A stretch of 64,000 nucleotides of DNA, taken from positions 3,225,001 through 3,289,000 of the forward strand of contig NC_043998.1 of NCBI RefSeq assembly GCF_902150065.1, read 5' to 3'. The notes under the pieces were generated by a model. That model worked only from the letters and a program-made list of their open reading frames with translations, was not told the DNA's origin and made no database searches. This DNA is from Myripristis murdjan (Eukaryota; Chordata; Actinopteri; Holocentriformes; Holocentridae). This document shows positions 61,501 to 64,000 of the stretch, piece after piece. Both the position numbers and the translations under genes were made by a program. Each line of letters begins with the position of its first letter. The stretch's first letter is position 1.

Positions 61501-62515
61501 CCATAAGAGTAGATATTATATGACAAACTGTTTTTAAAGCAGCATCATGCATTTGGGTATTGGTGTTTGACAGAGAGGATCCACACCGGGTGGTGGACTA
61601 CAGAGGCGGGCAGGTCATGGCTGTGGGCTCTAAGGACCGCATGCTCCATCTGCTCTCTGTGGCATCGACAAAAGAAATTGCCCCGGTGATGAAGGGCCAC
61701 GTTGGCAGCATCCGAGCCGTGCTGCTCTGTGAGGATCGAGACCTGGTGATAAGCGGCGGCTACGATTTCAGTATCAGGTGAAGATGGCAAGCTGGCAAAT
61801 GGCATCGCAGTTCAGCTTTGCAGTTGTTTGTGAACTGTATATTTTGTGAATGTCTGATGATTCTTTATGGTAATAAGGATGATGTTGTGCTAGTATGTTT
61901 GGGTATAAAATATCAGGAACCTCCTTCTTCCTAAGGAGTTGCCCCTGCTTTTGCAAAATCCAAGCTTCAATGTTCCTAATATTTTTTCACATGTTATTGT
62001 GATTTTGACTTTTATACAACGGTGTGTTTATTTGCTCTATTTCATCATTACTGTAGGTGTTGGAATTTGAAGACAGCAGCATGTACAGCGGTGCTATACG
62101 GTCACACAGGCACCATCAACTGCCTGGATGTTCATGGCGACACGCTTGTCTCAGGAGGAAAGGACTGTAAGGTCAGAGGTGAGCAGCCATTGTAGGAACT
62201 GAATCAGACTCAATAGTAGCTGAGTTTTTTTGTTAACATTTTTAATCTCTCTCTGTCTACACTGCTAGTGTGGAATCTGCAGACAGGGAAGCACTTTGAG
62301 GATTTTAATTTGAAGCACCCGAGTTCTGTCCAGTGTGTGAAAATAAACACCACAGTGGTCTACAGCAGCTGTGATGTGGGCCTTGTCAAGATATGGGACA
62401 TGGAGACTGGAGCACTGCTCAAGGTGAGGCAGCCTGCATACCTGTTACCTCTCTCCTGAAAAGCACACTGAACCATATTGTGTGGGTTCCAGATACTCCA
62501 ATAATTAAAAAAAAA

Positions 62516-62577
<62 letters not shown>

Positions 62578-63700
62578 GTGATGATGTCAAACTGTATCTC
62601 ACCTGCCACGATAATAGCTTTGCTAGCAATCCTCTCATACATTTGTTGAGAGTTATTTGCATTTCTGTAATTGTGTTCTTTTTAGTACAACTAGTTATGG
62701 GAGTGTCATACCTGCAAAGCTTTATTTTAAATTCAAGTGGAGATCTCACGCTTTCCAAAGATATTAAATATGTCTTGATGATTTATAGGGTAATTTATAT
62801 AAAATGATGCATAAGGCATCTGCATATTTTTCCATCTGATGTAATGTTGCAGCCATAAAACAATGACATCTTGGGTTTGAATAATTCGGTCAATATAAGC
62901 GTGATGTAGCCTCCATGAAGTGCTGCAACCAGCAGATACAGAATATGCATATCACATTGCCGTGCAATGTGGAAAAAAAATCCTGTCTTTGAAGCAACTT
63001 AAGCAGAAAATCAGAGTTTAAGGAGATAATATCCTGTGTTGTCTAAGGTGATTGATGCCCACCGAAGCTCAGTGAAGTGCCTGTTCTTTGACCAGTGGCA
63101 CCTTCTGTCTGGGGACTTTGATGGTCAAGTCATGGCCTGGAGCATCAACCGTGATGTTACGGAGCGCCTCATGACCTTCATCCACCCCCAGTAAGGGCCT
63201 TGATACTCATAGGTGCTTTATGAGCTGCTCTGCTAGGCAGTATGGCCAAAGACTTGCTTCAACTCCTTGTTGCTTCAATAACATAGGAACACCTCAAGTA
63301 TTTAAATACATTTTTGACACCATTTCTTACCTTCTTTCTAGTCACTGGGAGTGTTTCCCTTCTATAACACTACAGAAATTTCCTTGTTGTATCACAACCT
63401 GAAAATACAATCTAAATTATGTCTTTTATTTGAAGTGAATGTTATGAGCTACCCCTGTTTTATCTGTCAATTGCAGCATGTTCAAACACAAGTAAGTATT
63501 TTAATAATCAAAAAAACCCTTGAATGCTGACTTTTCTACAGGGAGGTGCAGTCTCTGACACTCACATACCTCCGTGTCATCACGGGCTGCACAGATGGGA
63601 AAATGCGGATCTTTAATTTCCTCACTGGAGACTGTCTGAGATTCATCAAGGTGGGGGTCAAGCCAAACCCGATCTTGTCCATGCATGTTCATGACAACAG
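58550..63700 (+). CDS. fbxw10: F-box and WD40 protein FBXW10, 5' part (continues past the window)
   Basis: Ten exons are in the window: 58550-59039, 59721-59933, 60553-60680, 61126-61230, 61348-61454, 61574-61777, 62057-62178, 62269-62423, 63048-63190, 63542-63700 (608 codons so far); the gene runs off the right edge. The start is MRPARFRKCVSESD in good context. The N-terminal region has RRRFLVGLLLRCKSVQVLES and QVTSWKVFTYARSK, typical of FBXW10. The F-box is at about residues 217-260 (RCLPVHLSKRILGLLDKHTL). WD40 repeats begin near residue 355 (VGSKDRMLHLL, MKGHVGSIRAVLL, SGGYDFSIRCWNLKT, GHTGTINCLDVHGD, KIWDMETG, LLSGDFDGQVMAWS). F-box/WD40 proteins select substrates for SCF ubiquitin ligases; the targets here are unknown. 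The exon 4 donor (AAG|GTCTTT) is weak. Confidence 0.92.
59445..59491. repeat. (GAAT)n microsatellite in fbxw10 intron 1
   Basis: About eleven tetranucleotide units. Confidence 0.95.
62508..62573. repeat. poly-A, (AAAT)n and (TA)n compound tract in fbxw10 intron 8
   Basis: A poly-A run is followed by AAAT units and about 13 TA units; simple sequence only. Confidence 0.9.
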
Positions 63701-64000
63701 GTGAGCAAGCCTGACCTACTTATGAAAATACTGTAAAAATAATAGATTGTTCAGCATATTTATAACCCATGTGGGATTTACTATACAGAAAGTCAGTGAC
63801 CACCTGTGCAATGTTCTGTAGTCCCAGGTTTATGATCTAACTTGCTTTTGATGCAAATGATCTTCAAACTCAATTTTGAAGGATTTCTGAGGCTAAAATT
63901 TCAATAGACTCATAAGGAATAATGTGAAACACAACTCCTGACTTGTAAGCTGTGAAAACCTGGTGTTAAATTTGCCTGCAGTAATGCTGTACGTACAAAC
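63701..64000 (+). other. fbxw10: fbxw10 intron 10 (start)
   Basis: The donor after GACAACAG is GTGAGC. A poly-pyrimidine/CAG acceptor-like TTGCCTGCAG is seen at 63971-63980 and may open the next exon, which is cut by the window edge. Confidence 0.4.

Noticed and set aside
1-64000. CRISPR arrays, operons, bacterial promoters or a phage-like system
   Set aside because: Intron-bearing vertebrate genes and teleost repeats throughout; tandem repeats present are microsatellites or minisatellites without spacer structure.

Overview
The window is nuclear DNA from a bony fish, most likely a percomorph teleost. The genes are spliced with GT-AG introns, microsatellites are dense, and the interspersed repeats are teleost types: hAT and Harbinger-like DNA elements, L2-like LINEs and LINEs with a restriction-like endonuclease. 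No bacterial, phage or CRISPR features were seen. The species cannot be named from the sequence alone.

Six protein genes and one tRNA gene can be read. Exon boundaries were worked out by hand from splice sites and reading phase, and each complete gene closes in frame. In order they are: (1) a Golgi sialyltransferase of the ST6GALNAC1/2 family, + strand, 9097-13638, 9 exons, 467 aa; (2) lrrc59, + strand, 18876-23386, 7 coding exons, 322 aa; (3) sgca (alpha-sarcoglycan), - strand, 28811-25501, 9 exons, 388 aa; (4) ppp1r9b (spinophilin/neurabin-2), + strand, 30518-49171, 10 exons, 825 aa; (5) a PRDM9-type PR/SET and zinc-finger gene, - strand, 56107-51102, 6 coding exons, 971 aa; (6) tRNA-Gly(CCC), + strand, 57872-57942; (7) the 5' part of fbxw10, + strand, from 58550 and running off the right edge, with 10 exons seen.

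Layout. 1-9000 is a repeat-rich flank: two LINE 3' ends of different clades, a 1.1 kb hAT-type element, an 0.8 kb Harbinger-like element and a 203 bp palindromic MITE, the last three with clear target-site duplications. 9.1-13.6 kb is the sialyltransferase, with two more hAT MITEs in its introns. 13.6-18.5 kb is intergenic. lrrc59 and sgca converge, sgca and ppp1r9b diverge, ppp1r9b and the PRDM9-like gene converge tightly, and the PRDM9-like gene and fbxw10 diverge with the tRNA between them. lrrc59, sgca and ppp1r9b also lie close together in mammals (human 17q21), so this block looks like old synteny. The genes do not form a pathway: they serve mucin-type glycan sialylation, ER membrane function, the muscle dystrophin complex, protein phosphatase 1 targeting at dendritic spines, chromatin/DNA binding and ubiquitin ligation.

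Most notable points: the PRDM9-like gene has lost two of the three SET-domain tyrosines, has no KRAB or SSXRD region and has non-identical fingers, which fits the teleost PRDM9-beta type; sgca intron 1 appears to be a GC-AG intron; several splice acceptors sit directly behind long (GT)n tracts; and hAT-type elements are numerous, five of them with 8 bp target duplications. No clearly undescribed system was found.
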